Positions 8,101-15,587 of a stretch of 64,000 nt of DNA are shown here, one piece after another. The stretch lies in contig NZ_CP137852.1 of NCBI RefSeq assembly GCF_033547095.1, positions 3,745,001 through 3,809,000 of the forward strand, given 5' to 3'. This DNA comes from Sediminicoccus rosea (GTDB lineage Bacteria; Pseudomonadota; Alphaproteobacteria; Acetobacterales; Acetobacteraceae). Each line of letters begins with the position of its first letter. Position 1 is the stretch's first letter. The notes under the pieces are model-generated. The model did not search any database and was not told the origin of the DNA. It saw only the letters and a program-made list of their open reading frames with translations. The translations under genes were made by a program, and so were the position numbers.

Positions 8101-8285
8101 TGCACCTGCTGGTCCGCAAGCTGGAGGATCATTCGGCCCTGCTGCACGGGCTGCATGAGCTGGATGGCGACACCTGGGCCAGGACCATCGCCCATGCGGA
8201 TGAGGTGCTGCGGCCCAACCTCTCGCCCGATCCACGGGTGAAGCGGAAGGAAGCGCTACGCCAGCCCAGCAGGGATTTTAAGTGA
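5139..8285 (+). CDS. dnaE2: DnaE2/ImuC, error-prone DNA polymerase III alpha subunit
   Basis: Error-prone C-family polymerase of the SOS mutasome (1048 residues, normal for the family). An N-terminal PHP domain begins at ALSNFSFLEGASH. The polymerase active site includes PDIDVDF at about residues 371-377. A helix-hairpin-helix region and an OB-fold domain (about 900-1020) follow, without the clamp-binding end of replicative DnaE1. The start at 5139 matches the usual N-terminus. The frame stays open upstream through the repeat element, but that part is not conserved protein. The A of the ATG is the last base of the element. Third gene of the imuA-imuB-dnaE2 cassette. Confidence 0.93.
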   Translation: MTYGEPAALSNFSFLEGASHARELVETAQRLGHSLIGVADRQGFAGSVQAMVAAEQAGLRYLLGVRLTLLDGTEYLAWPSDRAAYGRLTAMLSAARMEAPKGECPLTREALLAAAPGQALALLAPRKPDAAFAARLRRDAAEFGRALAMPLMVAAHHRAIGDDRARLDALAAMGARLIAAGGVRYHVPQRRRLADVLTAIRLGRPVEELGLDAEPNGEACLKPEGELRRLFQGHEAAVDRVAELAEVARFSLRELAYEYPDEILDPGRTPQQTLEARVAEAERRIWPEGTPPKVARQIAHELALIAKLNYAPYFLTVHEIVRYARSRGILCQGRGSAANSAVCYALGITAVPPDKHDLLFERFISEARDEPPDIDVDFEHERREEVIQHIYERYGRHRAAIAATVIRFRERSAIREVGKALGLDEAVTAPLAKAVWGAGDATWAEIAAEHGLDAEDPRLKLACELADEIQDFPRHLATHVGGFVITRGPLTELCVVTRAAMENRHTIEWDKDDIEALRMLKVDVLGLGMLSCIRRGLALIGKSALTEIPQDDPATYEMLSRADSLGVFQVESRAQMNMLPRLRPREFYDLVIEVAIVRPGPIQGDMVHPYLRRRNGEEAVEVPPGLEEVLGKTLGVPLFQEQAMKIAIVGAGFSATRADQLRRAMATFKRNGQLPQFRAEFLEGMARNGYDPGFAERCFRQLEGFGTYGFPESHAASFAQLVYISAWLKCHHPAAFAAALLNSQPMGFYAPAQIIRDAREHGVRVRPIDVTISEWDCTLEGEELRLGLRQVTGLSDKVAGRIMAARPFADFRDLVRRASLDRGAVERLAEADALRGLGLDRRAALWEAAAVEHATALAAPITEAAPQLPLATAGERVVLDYAGTGLTLGPHPLALLRGELARRGAVSTLDYARARQGKWLRVAGLVLVRQRPGSAKGVMFFTIEDEHGTANLVLFPDISQRFRREVVAARLVIAEGRLERTEAHVPILHLLVRKLEDHSALLHGLHELDGDTWARTIAHADEVLRPNLSPDPRVKRKEALRQPSRDFK

Positions 8286-8427
8286 TGGCCTTCTTGCCTC
8301 GAGCGCCGGCGCAGGCTGCGGCGGCTTGGGGGGCGGCCTTCCGACATGTGGCGTGGTTGGGGAAGGCATCGCGTAGCCGCCGGCGGCGGTGCGGCCGGAT
8401 CCTCCAGAGGCCGTCCCAATGGTTATT

Positions 8428-8448
8428 TGCGAATCATTCTCATTTGCA
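8428..8448. promoter_or_regulatory. putative Fur box
   Basis: A 21-bp imperfect palindrome, TGC-N-AAT-N-A-NNN-T-N-ATT-N-GCA, AT-rich within very GC-rich DNA. By eye about 13 of 19 positions match the classic Fur consensus on the minus-strand reading. It lies 31 bp before the start of the small gene at 8480, so iron-dependent repression of that gene is inferred. Irr or another Fur-family protein could be the binder instead. Confidence 0.5.
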
Positions 8449-8479
8449 GCATACTCGCCGCAGCACGGAGAACCTGCCC

Positions 8480-8905
8480 ATGGCGACTCGCGGCCTTCCC
8501 ACCTGGCCCCACCTCAATGAGTGCGCGGACAACCTGCCCGATCCCGAGCGGCTGCTGCTGGATGCCGCCCGCGCCTGGGCCGGGCCCGGCCCCGCCGGCC
8601 CGGTGGCGGAGGCCGCGCTGGTCCTCGCCGCCGCGGGCATCGAGGGCGCGGCGCTTCGCCTCGATCCGCTGCTGCGCGCCCTGCCCGGCCTGCAGCTCGC
8701 CTGCCCACTCTGCCCCGCGATCCACACCACGGAGGCCGCGCTGCTGCTGGCGATCGGCGCCGTGCAGCAGGGCCGGCGCAGCGTGGCGCTCGGCCTGCTG
8801 CATCGCCTGGCCCCGCCGCTTGCCGCCTATCGGGCCATGCCGGCGCTCATCCTCCTGGCCTGCGCGCTGCGCCGCGGCGGCGTCACCTTCGAGCCGCGCC
8901 TATGA
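8480..8905 (+). CDS. hypothetical protein with CPLC motif, possibly iron-regulated
   Basis: A 141-residue protein rich in Ala and Leu that I do not recognise. A GGAG ribosome-binding site nine bases before the ATG at 8480 decides the start, although the frame is open further upstream. A CPLCPAIHTTEAAL motif sits near residue 75, and the C-terminal half looks helical (LLAIGAVQQGRRSVALGLL). There are no signal peptide or clear membrane segments. A Fur-box-like palindrome lies just upstream. The 3' end overlaps the convergent MATE gene by six bases. The Cys/His motif could bind metal, but no function is claimed. Confidence 0.6.
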   Translation: MATRGLPTWPHLNECADNLPDPERLLLDAARAWAGPGPAGPVAEAALVLAAAGIEGAALRLDPLLRALPGLQLACPLCPAIHTTEAALLLAIGAVQQGRRSVALGLLHRLAPPLAAYRAMPALILLACALRRGGVTFEPRL

Positions 8906-10222
8906 GCGTGGCCCCCAGACGCTGGCCCGCACCGCCACCGCCGCGAGCACGCCATAGGCGGTGACACCCAGCGCCACGGCGAGGAACTGCCCATCCATGC
9001 CGAAGCCCAGCACATCGCCCAGCAGCCAGCCGCCGCCCACCGCGATGCCCAGGCGCGAGAGGCCGGCCGCGATCGGGTAGCCCATCCGCCCCGCACCCAT
9101 CGCCGCGAAATACATCGCCATGCCGAGGCCGAAGCCGCCAAAGGCCGGCCCGATGAAGGTCAGCGCGCGGGCCGCGATCGCCGCCACCTCGGCATCCGAG
9201 GCGAAGAGGTTGGCGAAGAACATCGGGAAGATCGCGACCGAGATGCCCACGCTGGAACAGACGCCGAAGGCCATCATCCCGCCCACCCAGGCGGTGCGCC
9301 GCGCCGTCTCCCAATCGCCCTGCCCCACCGCGCGGCCGACCAGGGCCGTGAGCGCCGAGCCCACGCCGAAGGCGAGCGGGATCATCATGAATTCCAGCCG
9401 CGCCGAGACGCCGTAAGCCGCCACCACCGCCGCGCCATAGGAGGCGAGCCGCGCCGTCACCAGGATGGTGGCGAGGTTCGCGATCAGCGCCAGCGTGCAG
9501 GCGATGGCGCCGACGGCCAGGATGCGCCGGAACAGCGCCCATTCCAGCCGTACGCGCAGATTGGGCGTGAAGCCCGCAGCACCCGAGAACACGACCTTCG
9601 CCATCACCCCCGCCGCCGCCCAGAAGCAGAGCGCGAAGGCGAGACCGAGCCCGATCAGCCCGAGGCCCAGCACCTCCGCCAGCACGAAGCCCAGCGCGGG
9701 GTAGCCGAGCCAGGCGAAATTCAGCACCCGCGCCGCCAGCGCATGCTTGCCCGCGCCACGCAGGATGGAGCCGAGCGTATTGGCCATCCAGGCCGGCACG
9801 GCGCCGAGCCCGAACATCACCGCCGCATAGGGCGCACCCGCCGCCGCCGCCTCCGGCCCGCCGATCCAGGTCAGCAGCGTCCAGGGGAAGCCCGCGAGCA
9901 GGATGACGAACATGGCCGCGAAGCCGAGCGCGATGAGCAGCGCATGCACGGCAAGCGCCGAGGCCTCCTCCGGCTTCTTGGCACCCAAGGCGCGGGCGAT
10001 GGCGCTGACCACGCCGCCGCCCATGGCACCCGCCGACATCTGCCCCAGCAGCAGCGCGAAGGGCAGCACCACCGCCCAGCCCGCCAGCGCCGAACGGCCG
10101 AGCCGCGCCGCGATCCAGGTCTCGATCAGCAGCGCCACCACCTGCAAGGCGGAGAGCACCGTGGTGGGCGCGGCCAAAGCCAGGATCCGCTTGGCCAGCT
10201 CGGCCGAGCTGGGCCGCGCCAT
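8900..10222 (-). CDS. MATE-family efflux transporter
   Basis: A 440-residue multidrug-and-toxin-extrusion type antiporter of the inner membrane, with about twelve hydrophobic helices in two similar halves. The start at 10222 (MARPSSAELAKRILALAAPT) places the first helix as usual for MATE proteins; the open frame upstream overlaps the dadA-like gene and looks non-coding. The MATE gene begins six bases after the end of the dadA-like gene, so the two are probably co-transcribed. The substrate is unknown, and MATE proteins use a proton or sodium gradient. Confidence 0.87.
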   Translation of the reverse strand: MARPSSAELAKRILALAAPTTVLSALQVVALLIETWIAARLGRSALAGWAVVLPFALLLGQMSAGAMGGGVVSAIARALGAKKPEEASALAVHALLIALGFAAMFVILLAGFPWTLLTWIGGPEAAAAGAPYAAVMFGLGAVPAWMANTLGSILRGAGKHALAARVLNFAWLGYPALGFVLAEVLGLGLIGLGLAFALCFWAAAGVMAKVVFSGAAGFTPNLRVRLEWALFRRILAVGAIACTLALIANLATILVTARLASYGAAVVAAYGVSARLEFMMIPLAFGVGSALTALVGRAVGQGDWETARRTAWVGGMMAFGVCSSVGISVAIFPMFFANLFASDAEVAAIAARALTFIGPAFGGFGLGMAMYFAAMGAGRMGYPIAAGLSRLGIAVGGGWLLGDVLGFGMDGQFLAVALGVTAYGVLAAVAVRASVWGPRS

Positions 10223-10227
10223 GGCGC

Positions 10228-11478
10228 TCACGCGAAGCGCTCCACCCCGAAGGGCGTGAGGTCGGCATTGGGCCGCGGCCCCAGCATGGCGGCGGCGAGC
10301 AGCGCGCCGGTCGGCGCCGAGCCGGTGAGCCCGAGATGCCCATGACCGAAGGCGCACCAGAGGCCGGGCCAGGCCTTCACCGGGCCGACCACGGGCAGGC
10401 TGTCCGGCAGGCAGGGGCGATGCCCCATCCAATGCGGCTTCGCCCCACGCGTATCGGCCTGCGGATAGACCTTCGCCAGATCCTCCAGCAGCAGCGCGGC
10501 GCGGGCCGGATTGGGGGGCGCCTCCGTGCCGCCGAACTCGACGGTGCCTGCGATGCGAAGCCCCTCCTCCATCGGCGTGATGAAGGCCTTGCGGTCGGCC
10601 GGTACCACAGGGCGGCGCGGCATGACGCCCGGATTGGGCAGCATGATGTGATAGCCGCGCTGGCTCTCCAGCGGCACCTTGATGCCGAGCGGTGCGAGCA
10701 GCTTGGCCGACCAGGCGCCGGCGGCCAGCACCACATGGTCGGCCAGGAGCGGCGTGCCATCCACCAGCGCGCCCGTGACGCGATGCCCCTCGGTGGTCAG
10801 GGCCGAGACGCTGCCGCGCAGGATGCGCCCGCCCATGCGCTCGATGCCGCGCGCGATGACGCGCGCCTGGCGCAGAGGATTCACCGAATGGCCCTGGCGC
10901 GGCAGGAAGACGCCCACGCCATAGGTGGAGGATACCTCCGGCTCCAGCGCCAGGATCCCGGCGCGGTCCAGCACCTGCATCTCGAGCCCATGCGCGCGGC
11001 GCAGCGCCCAGGCCGCATCATCTTTCGCGAGGTGCTCGGCGTCCCGATAGAGGTAGAGCTGGCCGTGATGGGCGATGAGGTCGAGCGCGCCTTCCGCCTC
11101 CAGGATTTCCAGGTGCCGCTCCTCCGCGCCGTGCAGCAGTACGGCCAGTGCCTCGGCGATCTCCTGCACGCGCTCTGGCCGCGCCTCGAGCACGAAGCGC
11201 CAGAGCCAGGGGAAGGCCGCGGGCCAGTAGCGCGTTGGGATATGCAGCGCGCCCTTGGGGTCGAGCAGCATGCCAGGCACCTGCTTCAGCACGCCCGGCA
11301 TGGCGAGCGGCGCAACCGAACCGCCCGAGATCGCGCCCGCATTGCCCGAGGAGGTCCCCTCGCCAGGACCGTCGCGGTCCACCAGCGTCACCTCCGCGCC
11401 CTGGCGCGCCAGATACCAGGCGGAGCACAGCCCGACGATGCCGGCGCCGATGACGAGGATGCGAGGTCTGGGGTCCAT
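10228..11478 (-). CDS. FAD-dependent oxidoreductase, D-amino acid dehydrogenase (DadA)-like
   Basis: A 416-residue DAO-family flavoprotein. The N-terminus RILVIGAGIVGLCSAWYLA carries the GxGxxG dinucleotide-binding motif, then VDRDGPGEGTSSGNAGAISG, the typical DadA continuation. The C-terminus (HGHLGLTGSAPTGALLA) closes the FAD site. The start at 11478 is chosen because it places the Rossmann motif at the N-terminus. It probably oxidises a D-amino acid or another secondary amine and passes electrons to the respiratory chain. It is divergent from the TauD-type dioxygenase gene and upstream of the MATE gene on the same strand. Confidence 0.87.
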   Translation of the reverse strand: MDPRPRILVIGAGIVGLCSAWYLARQGAEVTLVDRDGPGEGTSSGNAGAISGGSVAPLAMPGVLKQVPGMLLDPKGALHIPTRYWPAAFPWLWRFVLEARPERVQEIAEALAVLLHGAEERHLEILEAEGALDLIAHHGQLYLYRDAEHLAKDDAAWALRRAHGLEMQVLDRAGILALEPEVSSTYGVGVFLPRQGHSVNPLRQARVIARGIERMGGRILRGSVSALTTEGHRVTGALVDGTPLLADHVVLAAGAWSAKLLAPLGIKVPLESQRGYHIMLPNPGVMPRRPVVPADRKAFITPMEEGLRIAGTVEFGGTEAPPNPARAALLLEDLAKVYPQADTRGAKPHWMGHRPCLPDSLPVVGPVKAWPGLWCAFGHGHLGLTGSAPTGALLAAAMLGPRPNADLTPFGVERFA

Positions 11479-11551
11479 GGGAGCGATGCTCGCGCATGAT
11501 TGACGCGCCCGCAATGCGGCCCGACACTTTCGGCAAAGACGGAGGAACACC

Positions 11552-12433
11552 ATGCGGATCGTGCCCAACAACACGGGCCTCGGCGCGCGCATCTTCGACC
11601 TGGATCTGAGCCGGCCGCTGGAGGCCGGGGAGTTCCGCACCCTGCTACGGGCACTTGGCGAATATGGCGTGCTCTGCTTTCCCGGGCAGGACCTCGATGC
11701 GCCGCAGCTTTCGGCCTATGCGCGCCGCTTCGGTGACCTGGAGGTGAACGTGGCGAACATGTTCCACGCGCCGGGCCTGCCCGAGATCATGATCCTCTCC
11801 AACAAGCGCGATGCGGCGGGCAAGCCCGTCGGGCTGAACGATGCTGGCCAGGGCTGGCACACCGACATGAGCTATTCGACCGAGATCGCGCTCGCCAATG
11901 TGCTGCACGCCAAGGAAGTGCCTCTGCGCGATGGCCGGCCGCTCGGCGACACGCAGTTCCGCAACATGCACGCCGCTTATGAGGACCTGCCGGCCGAGGT
12001 GAAGCAGCGCCTGGAGGGCCGCGTCGCCATCCATGACTTCCAGAAGTTCTGGGACATGATGCGCATCCGCCCCGGCTCCATCCGCGCGCCGTTGACGCCG
12101 GAGCAGCGCGCGAAGAAGCCGCCGGTGCGCCAGCCCATCTTCCGCACGCACCCCATCACCGGCCGGCGCGTGCTCTATTGCAACCCGGGCTATGCCATGG
12201 AGATCGAGGGGCTGGCAAAGACCGAGAGCGACGCGCTGCTCGACTATCTCTTCCGCCATCAGAGCCAGGCGAAATACCTGCACAGCCATGCGTGGACGCC
12301 GGGCGATGTGCTGATGTGGGACAATATCGGCACCACCCACAACGCCAAGGCCGATTACGGTCCGGACGAACCGCGCTTTATCCTCCGCGCCCAGGTGATG
12401 GCGAGCCTCGACTACGCGGCGCTGGCGGCATGA
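11552..12433 (+). CDS. TauD/TfdA-family Fe(II)/2-oxoglutarate-dependent dioxygenase
   Basis: A 293-residue non-heme iron oxygenase of the TauD/TfdA family. Iron ligands are visible as His103 and Asp105 (GWHTDMSY) and the distal His263 (GTTHNAKADY), and Arg275 or Arg279 should bind 2-oxoglutarate. GGAGGA lies six bases before the ATG. It is the first gene of a probable operon: its stop overlaps the FAH-family start by four bases (ATGA), and a Bug protein and an Ldh-family dehydrogenase follow. Substrates in this family include taurine, alkyl sulfates and phenoxyacetates; the one here cannot be named. Confidence 0.9.
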   Translation: MRIVPNNTGLGARIFDLDLSRPLEAGEFRTLLRALGEYGVLCFPGQDLDAPQLSAYARRFGDLEVNVANMFHAPGLPEIMILSNKRDAAGKPVGLNDAGQGWHTDMSYSTEIALANVLHAKEVPLRDGRPLGDTQFRNMHAAYEDLPAEVKQRLEGRVAIHDFQKFWDMMRIRPGSIRAPLTPEQRAKKPPVRQPIFRTHPITGRRVLYCNPGYAMEIEGLAKTESDALLDYLFRHQSQAKYLHSHAWTPGDVLMWDNIGTTHNAKADYGPDEPRFILRAQVMASLDYAALAA

Positions 12434-13302
12434 GGCTCGCGACGCTGAAGGATGGCCGGCTCGCCGGCGTGCTGCCCGGTGCGCTGGTGCCGCTGGCGGA
12501 AGCGCTGCGCGCGGCGGGTGGCGGCGCCCTGCCCCAGGCGATGACCGCGCTGCTGGCCGACGAGGCGGCGATGACCGAGGCCGCACGCGCCATCGCCTTC
12601 GCCGCCCGCCCGGAAAACGCGGCGCTGCGCGTGCCACTGGACGAGGCGCTGCTGGAGGCGCCGCTGCGCCCGGGCAAGATCATCGGCGTCGGCCGCAATT
12701 ACGGCGCGCATGCGAGCGAGGTGGGCGGGCCGAAGCTCGAAGCACCCAAGCTCTTCCTCAAGCCCACCTCCTCCATCTGCGGCCCGGGTACCGCCGTGCA
12801 AATCCCGCGCGCCGTGACCAAGCCGGATTGGGAGGCGGAGCTTGCCGTCATCATCGGCGCGCCGGCCTATGAGGTGGAGGAGCGCGTGGCCCTCGATCAT
12901 GTCGCCGGCTACACCATCCTGAACGACATCTCGGCGCGCGAATTCCAGTTCGACCAGCCGCTGGCCATGACCAGCTTCGCCAAGGGCCTCGCGCAATTCT
13001 GCCCGATCGGCCCCTGGATCGTGACGGCCGATGAACTGAGCGAGCCCTGGGCGCTGGACGTGGACTGCACGCTCAACGGCGAGAGCGTGCAGCATGGCAA
13101 CACGCGGGAGCTGATCTTCTCCGTGCCCGCGCTGATTGCCTACATCAGCCGCTTCATGCGGCTGGACACGGGCGATGTCATCGCCACCGGCACGCCCGCC
13201 GGCTCCGGCCATTTCCGCACCCCGCCCCGCTACCTGAGAAGCGGCGATGCCCTGGCGCTCAGCGTCGCGGGCATCGGCACGCTCCGACATTCGATCGCGT
13301 AG
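12430..13302 (+). CDS. fumarylacetoacetate hydrolase (FAH) family protein
   Basis: A 290-residue member of the FAH superfamily, whose members hydrolyse C-C bonds, decarboxylate or isomerise small oxo-acids with a divalent metal. The core begins at KIIGVGRNYGAHASEVG. Metal-site residues appear in DWEAELAVIIG, followed by GYTILNDISARE and the VIATGTPAGSG end motif. The ATG at 12430 overlaps the dioxygenase stop (ATGA), so the two are translationally coupled. The frame is open upstream inside the dioxygenase gene, but conservation starts here. A large hairpin follows the stop. Confidence 0.9.
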   Translation: MRLATLKDGRLAGVLPGALVPLAEALRAAGGGALPQAMTALLADEAAMTEAARAIAFAARPENAALRVPLDEALLEAPLRPGKIIGVGRNYGAHASEVGGPKLEAPKLFLKPTSSICGPGTAVQIPRAVTKPDWEAELAVIIGAPAYEVEERVALDHVAGYTILNDISAREFQFDQPLAMTSFAKGLAQFCPIGPWIVTADELSEPWALDVDCTLNGESVQHGNTRELIFSVPALIAYISRFMRLDTGDVIATGTPAGSGHFRTPPRYLRSGDALALSVAGIGTLRHSIA

Positions 13303-13350
13303 GAGGCTGATCGCTTCTGTTGGGTTCACCAGAAGCGTGAATCAGCCTCC
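13302..13350 (+). repeat. long stem-loop after the FAH-family stop codon
   Basis: GGAGGCTGAT (13302-13311) pairs with ATCAGCCTCC (13341-13350) and CGCTTCTG (13312-13319) pairs with CAGAAGCG (13330-13337). This makes 18 base pairs with one 3-nt bulge (TGA) and a 10-nt loop. No U-run follows, so it is not a standard intrinsic terminator. It lies in the 71-bp gap before the Bug gene and may stabilise or process the operon mRNA. Confidence 0.75.
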
Positions 13351-13373
13351 CAACATCGTCGAGGAAACCACCC

Positions 13374-14348
13374 ATGCTCCGCGCCCTCAGCCTGCTGCTC
13401 CTGCTGACGACACCTGCCCTCGCCCAGCCCCGCGCGCCAGGGACGGACTACCCGAACCGCCCGGTGCGCGTCGTCGTGGCGCTCGCCCCCGGCGGCAATG
13501 CCGACATCAATGCGCGCCTTGTTTCCACCGCGCTCGGCAATGCGCTCGGCCAGCAATTCATCGTCGAGAACCGGCCCTCGGGCGGCGGCGTGGTGGCGAT
13601 GGAGACGGTGGGGCGCGCGGCGCCCGATGGCTATACGCTGCTGGTCGGCGCGCTCGGCTCGCATGCGCTGAATGTCGGGCTCTACCGCAACCTGCCGGTG
13701 CATCCGCTGACCGGGCTTGATCACATCACCATCAGCTCGGAGAGCGCGATGGTGGTGGTGGCGCACCCGTCCACCGGCTGGCGCAGCCTGGCCGACATGC
13801 GCGCGGCGCTGCTGGCGCGGCCGAACCACTACACCTTCGGCTCCTCCGGCAACGGCACCACGGGGCACATCGCCTCGGCGCTGCTGCTCAGCCAGATGGG
13901 GGTGACGGCGCAGCACATTCCCTATCGAGGCTCGGCCGCATCCTTCGCCGATCTCTCCGCCGGGCGCCTGCAGTTCCAGACGGACACGATCTCCTTCGTC
14001 GAGCAGCATGTGCGCTCGGGCACAGTGACAGGCCTGGCCATCGGCACCAACACGCGCTCGCCCATGCTGCCCGACGTGCCGACGGCGGCCGAGGCGGGCG
14101 TTCCCGGCTTCCAGGCGACGACCTGGACGCCGTGGTCGAGCGCCATCGGCACGCCGCCGGTCATCCTCGAATTCCTGCAGCAGCAGATCGCGGCGCAGCT
14201 CGCCGCGGGGCCGGTGCGCGAGCGCATCCTGGCACTCGGCAACACCATCCCGGAGAACATGACGCCGGTGCGCACCCGCGCCTTCATCGCCGCCGAGATC
14301 GAGAAATGGGTGCCCATCGTGCGGGCCACCGGTGCGACGGTGGATTGA
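13374..14348 (+). CDS. Bug/TctC-family substrate-binding protein
   Basis: A 324-residue periplasmic carboxylate-binding protein of the Bug family. Signal peptide MLRALSLLLLLTTPALAQ, then YPNRPVRVVVALAPGGNADI and the FIVENRPSGGG block. GAGGAAA lies before the ATG. It sits inside the dioxygenase / FAH-hydrolase / dehydrogenase operon, with only three bases to the Ldh gene. It probably captures the compound that operon degrades, or signals its presence. No membrane subunits are nearby. Confidence 0.9.
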   Translation: MLRALSLLLLLTTPALAQPRAPGTDYPNRPVRVVVALAPGGNADINARLVSTALGNALGQQFIVENRPSGGGVVAMETVGRAAPDGYTLLVGALGSHALNVGLYRNLPVHPLTGLDHITISSESAMVVVAHPSTGWRSLADMRAALLARPNHYTFGSSGNGTTGHIASALLLSQMGVTAQHIPYRGSAASFADLSAGRLQFQTDTISFVEQHVRSGTVTGLAIGTNTRSPMLPDVPTAAEAGVPGFQATTWTPWSSAIGTPPVILEFLQQQIAAQLAAGPVRERILALGNTIPENMTPVRTRAFIAAEIEKWVPIVRATGATVD

Positions 14349-14351
14349 GCC

Positions 14352-15446
14352 ATGCTGCACGCGAGCCATGATTCCATCCGCGCCCAGATCCTCGCCATCC
14401 TGGCGGCCTGGGGCAGCCCGCCGCACCTGGCCGAGACCACGGCCGACATCATGGTCGAGACCGACCTGACCGGCGTGGACAGCCACGGCATCTCCATGCT
14501 GATGGCCTATGAGGAGCTGCTTCAGAAGGGCCAGCTCCGCATCGCGGGCGAGCCGCGCGTGGTGCGCGACTTCGCGGCAACGGCGATGGTGGATGGCGCG
14601 GACGGCCTCGGCCATCCAGCGGCCTTCATGGCGATGAAGCTGGCGGTCGAGAAGGCGCGGGCCTTTGGCATCGGCGCGGTGGGCGTGGTGAACAGCCACC
14701 ATTTCGGGGCGGCCGGCTGCTATGCGCGCATCGCCTCCGATGCCGGGCTGATCGGGCTGGTGACCTCCTCCACCCGGGGCATCCTGATGGTGCCGACTCG
14801 CGCGGCGGAACCGGTGCTGGGGACCAACCCCATCGCCTTCGCGGCACCCGCCGGCAAGCACAAGCCGGTCGTGCTCGACATGGCGACCACGACCGTCGCG
14901 GGCAACAAGGTGAAGGTCTATCACCTGAACGACAAACCCATCCCGGAAGGCTGGGTGCAGGATGGCGAAGGGCGGCCCGTGACGGACAGCCACGTCGCCA
15001 ATGACTACGTGTTCAAGCACAAGGATGGCGGCATCACGCCGGTGGGCGGGCCGGAATCACTGGGCGGGCACAAGGGCTACGGCCTGGCGCTGATGGCGCA
15101 TATCCTGGGCGGCACGCTGGTGGGCGCCAGTTTCTCGCCCCTGCGCAACCGCACGCAGAAGCCGGATGACCCGAACAATATCGGCCACTTCATGCTGGCG
15201 GTGGACCCGCGCGCCTTCCGCGACATCGATGGTTACGAGAGCGACCTCGACGCGGTGATCGACGTGCTCCACGCAACCCGCCCGGCCGATCCCGCCAAGC
15301 CCGTGCTCGTGCCGGGCGAGCCGGAAGAGGCCTCGCGCGCCAGGCGCCTGGTCGAGGGCATCCCCATGCCCGAGAGCCTGGTGCAGCATGTGAAGGACGT
15401 CGCCGCCCGCGCCGGCGTGGACTACATGCTGAAGGCGGCCCACTGA
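14352..15446 (+). CDS. Ldh-family (malate/L-lactate/ureidoglycolate-type) NAD(P)-dependent dehydrogenase
   Basis: A 364-residue oxidoreductase of the type-2 malate/lactate dehydrogenase family, which oxidises 2-hydroxy-acids and does not use the classical Rossmann fold. Visible landmarks are TGVDSHGISML (substrate Arg/His loop region), VVNSHHFGAAGCYA, PVLGTNPIAFAAPAG and GGHKGYGLALM. It follows the Bug gene by three bases and ends the operon. The 2-hydroxy-acid is unknown. The 3' side is followed by the second copy of the palindromic element. Confidence 0.9.
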   Translation: MLHASHDSIRAQILAILAAWGSPPHLAETTADIMVETDLTGVDSHGISMLMAYEELLQKGQLRIAGEPRVVRDFAATAMVDGADGLGHPAAFMAMKLAVEKARAFGIGAVGVVNSHHFGAAGCYARIASDAGLIGLVTSSTRGILMVPTRAAEPVLGTNPIAFAAPAGKHKPVVLDMATTTVAGNKVKVYHLNDKPIPEGWVQDGEGRPVTDSHVANDYVFKHKDGGITPVGGPESLGGHKGYGLALMAHILGGTLVGASFSPLRNRTQKPDDPNNIGHFMLAVDPRAFRDIDGYESDLDAVIDVLHATRPADPAKPVLVPGEPEEASRARRLVEGIPMPESLVQHVKDVAARAGVDYMLKAAH

Positions 15447-15483
15447 TCCCGACCGCCCAGCAAGCGCAACAGATCAAACGAAA

Positions 15484-15580
15484 GCGTGCCTCCTGAGGAT
15501 CCGGGCCGAACAGGCCCGGCGGCTCACTTCAGCGATCCGAAGCCAAGCGCGCGGACGCGCGCGCCCGGCGCCTGAGGGCA
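15484..15580 (+). repeat. palindromic repeat element, right-half copy (copy B)
   Basis: It aligns with the right half of copy A and is in the same orientation. By hand alignment about 68 of 80 positions match over 15501-15580, with the same end, CTGAGGGCA. The first hairpin (15501-15519, loop GAACA) and the third (15547-15562) keep full pairing although the stem bases differ from copy A. The middle hairpin (15521-15538) is degraded. The left inverted arm is missing. ATCAAACG occurs on both sides (15473-15480 and 15587-15594), which may be chance. It fills the gap between the convergent Ldh and NTF2-like genes. Confidence 0.75.
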
Positions 15581-15587
15581 TCAAAAA

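Noticed and set aside
4623-8195. Very long open frame antisense to imuB/dnaE2 (over 1100 codons).
   Set aside because: The sense strand encodes a clear polymerase. The antisense frame is His/Arg/Gln-rich without known motifs, a usual by-product of GC-rich codon use.
8286-8420. GC-rich stretch after dnaE2 resembling the left tip of the palindromic element (GCGCCGGCGCAGGCTGCGGC).
   Set aside because: The resemblance is loose and there is no matching right end or second copy in the window, so it cannot be called a repeat.
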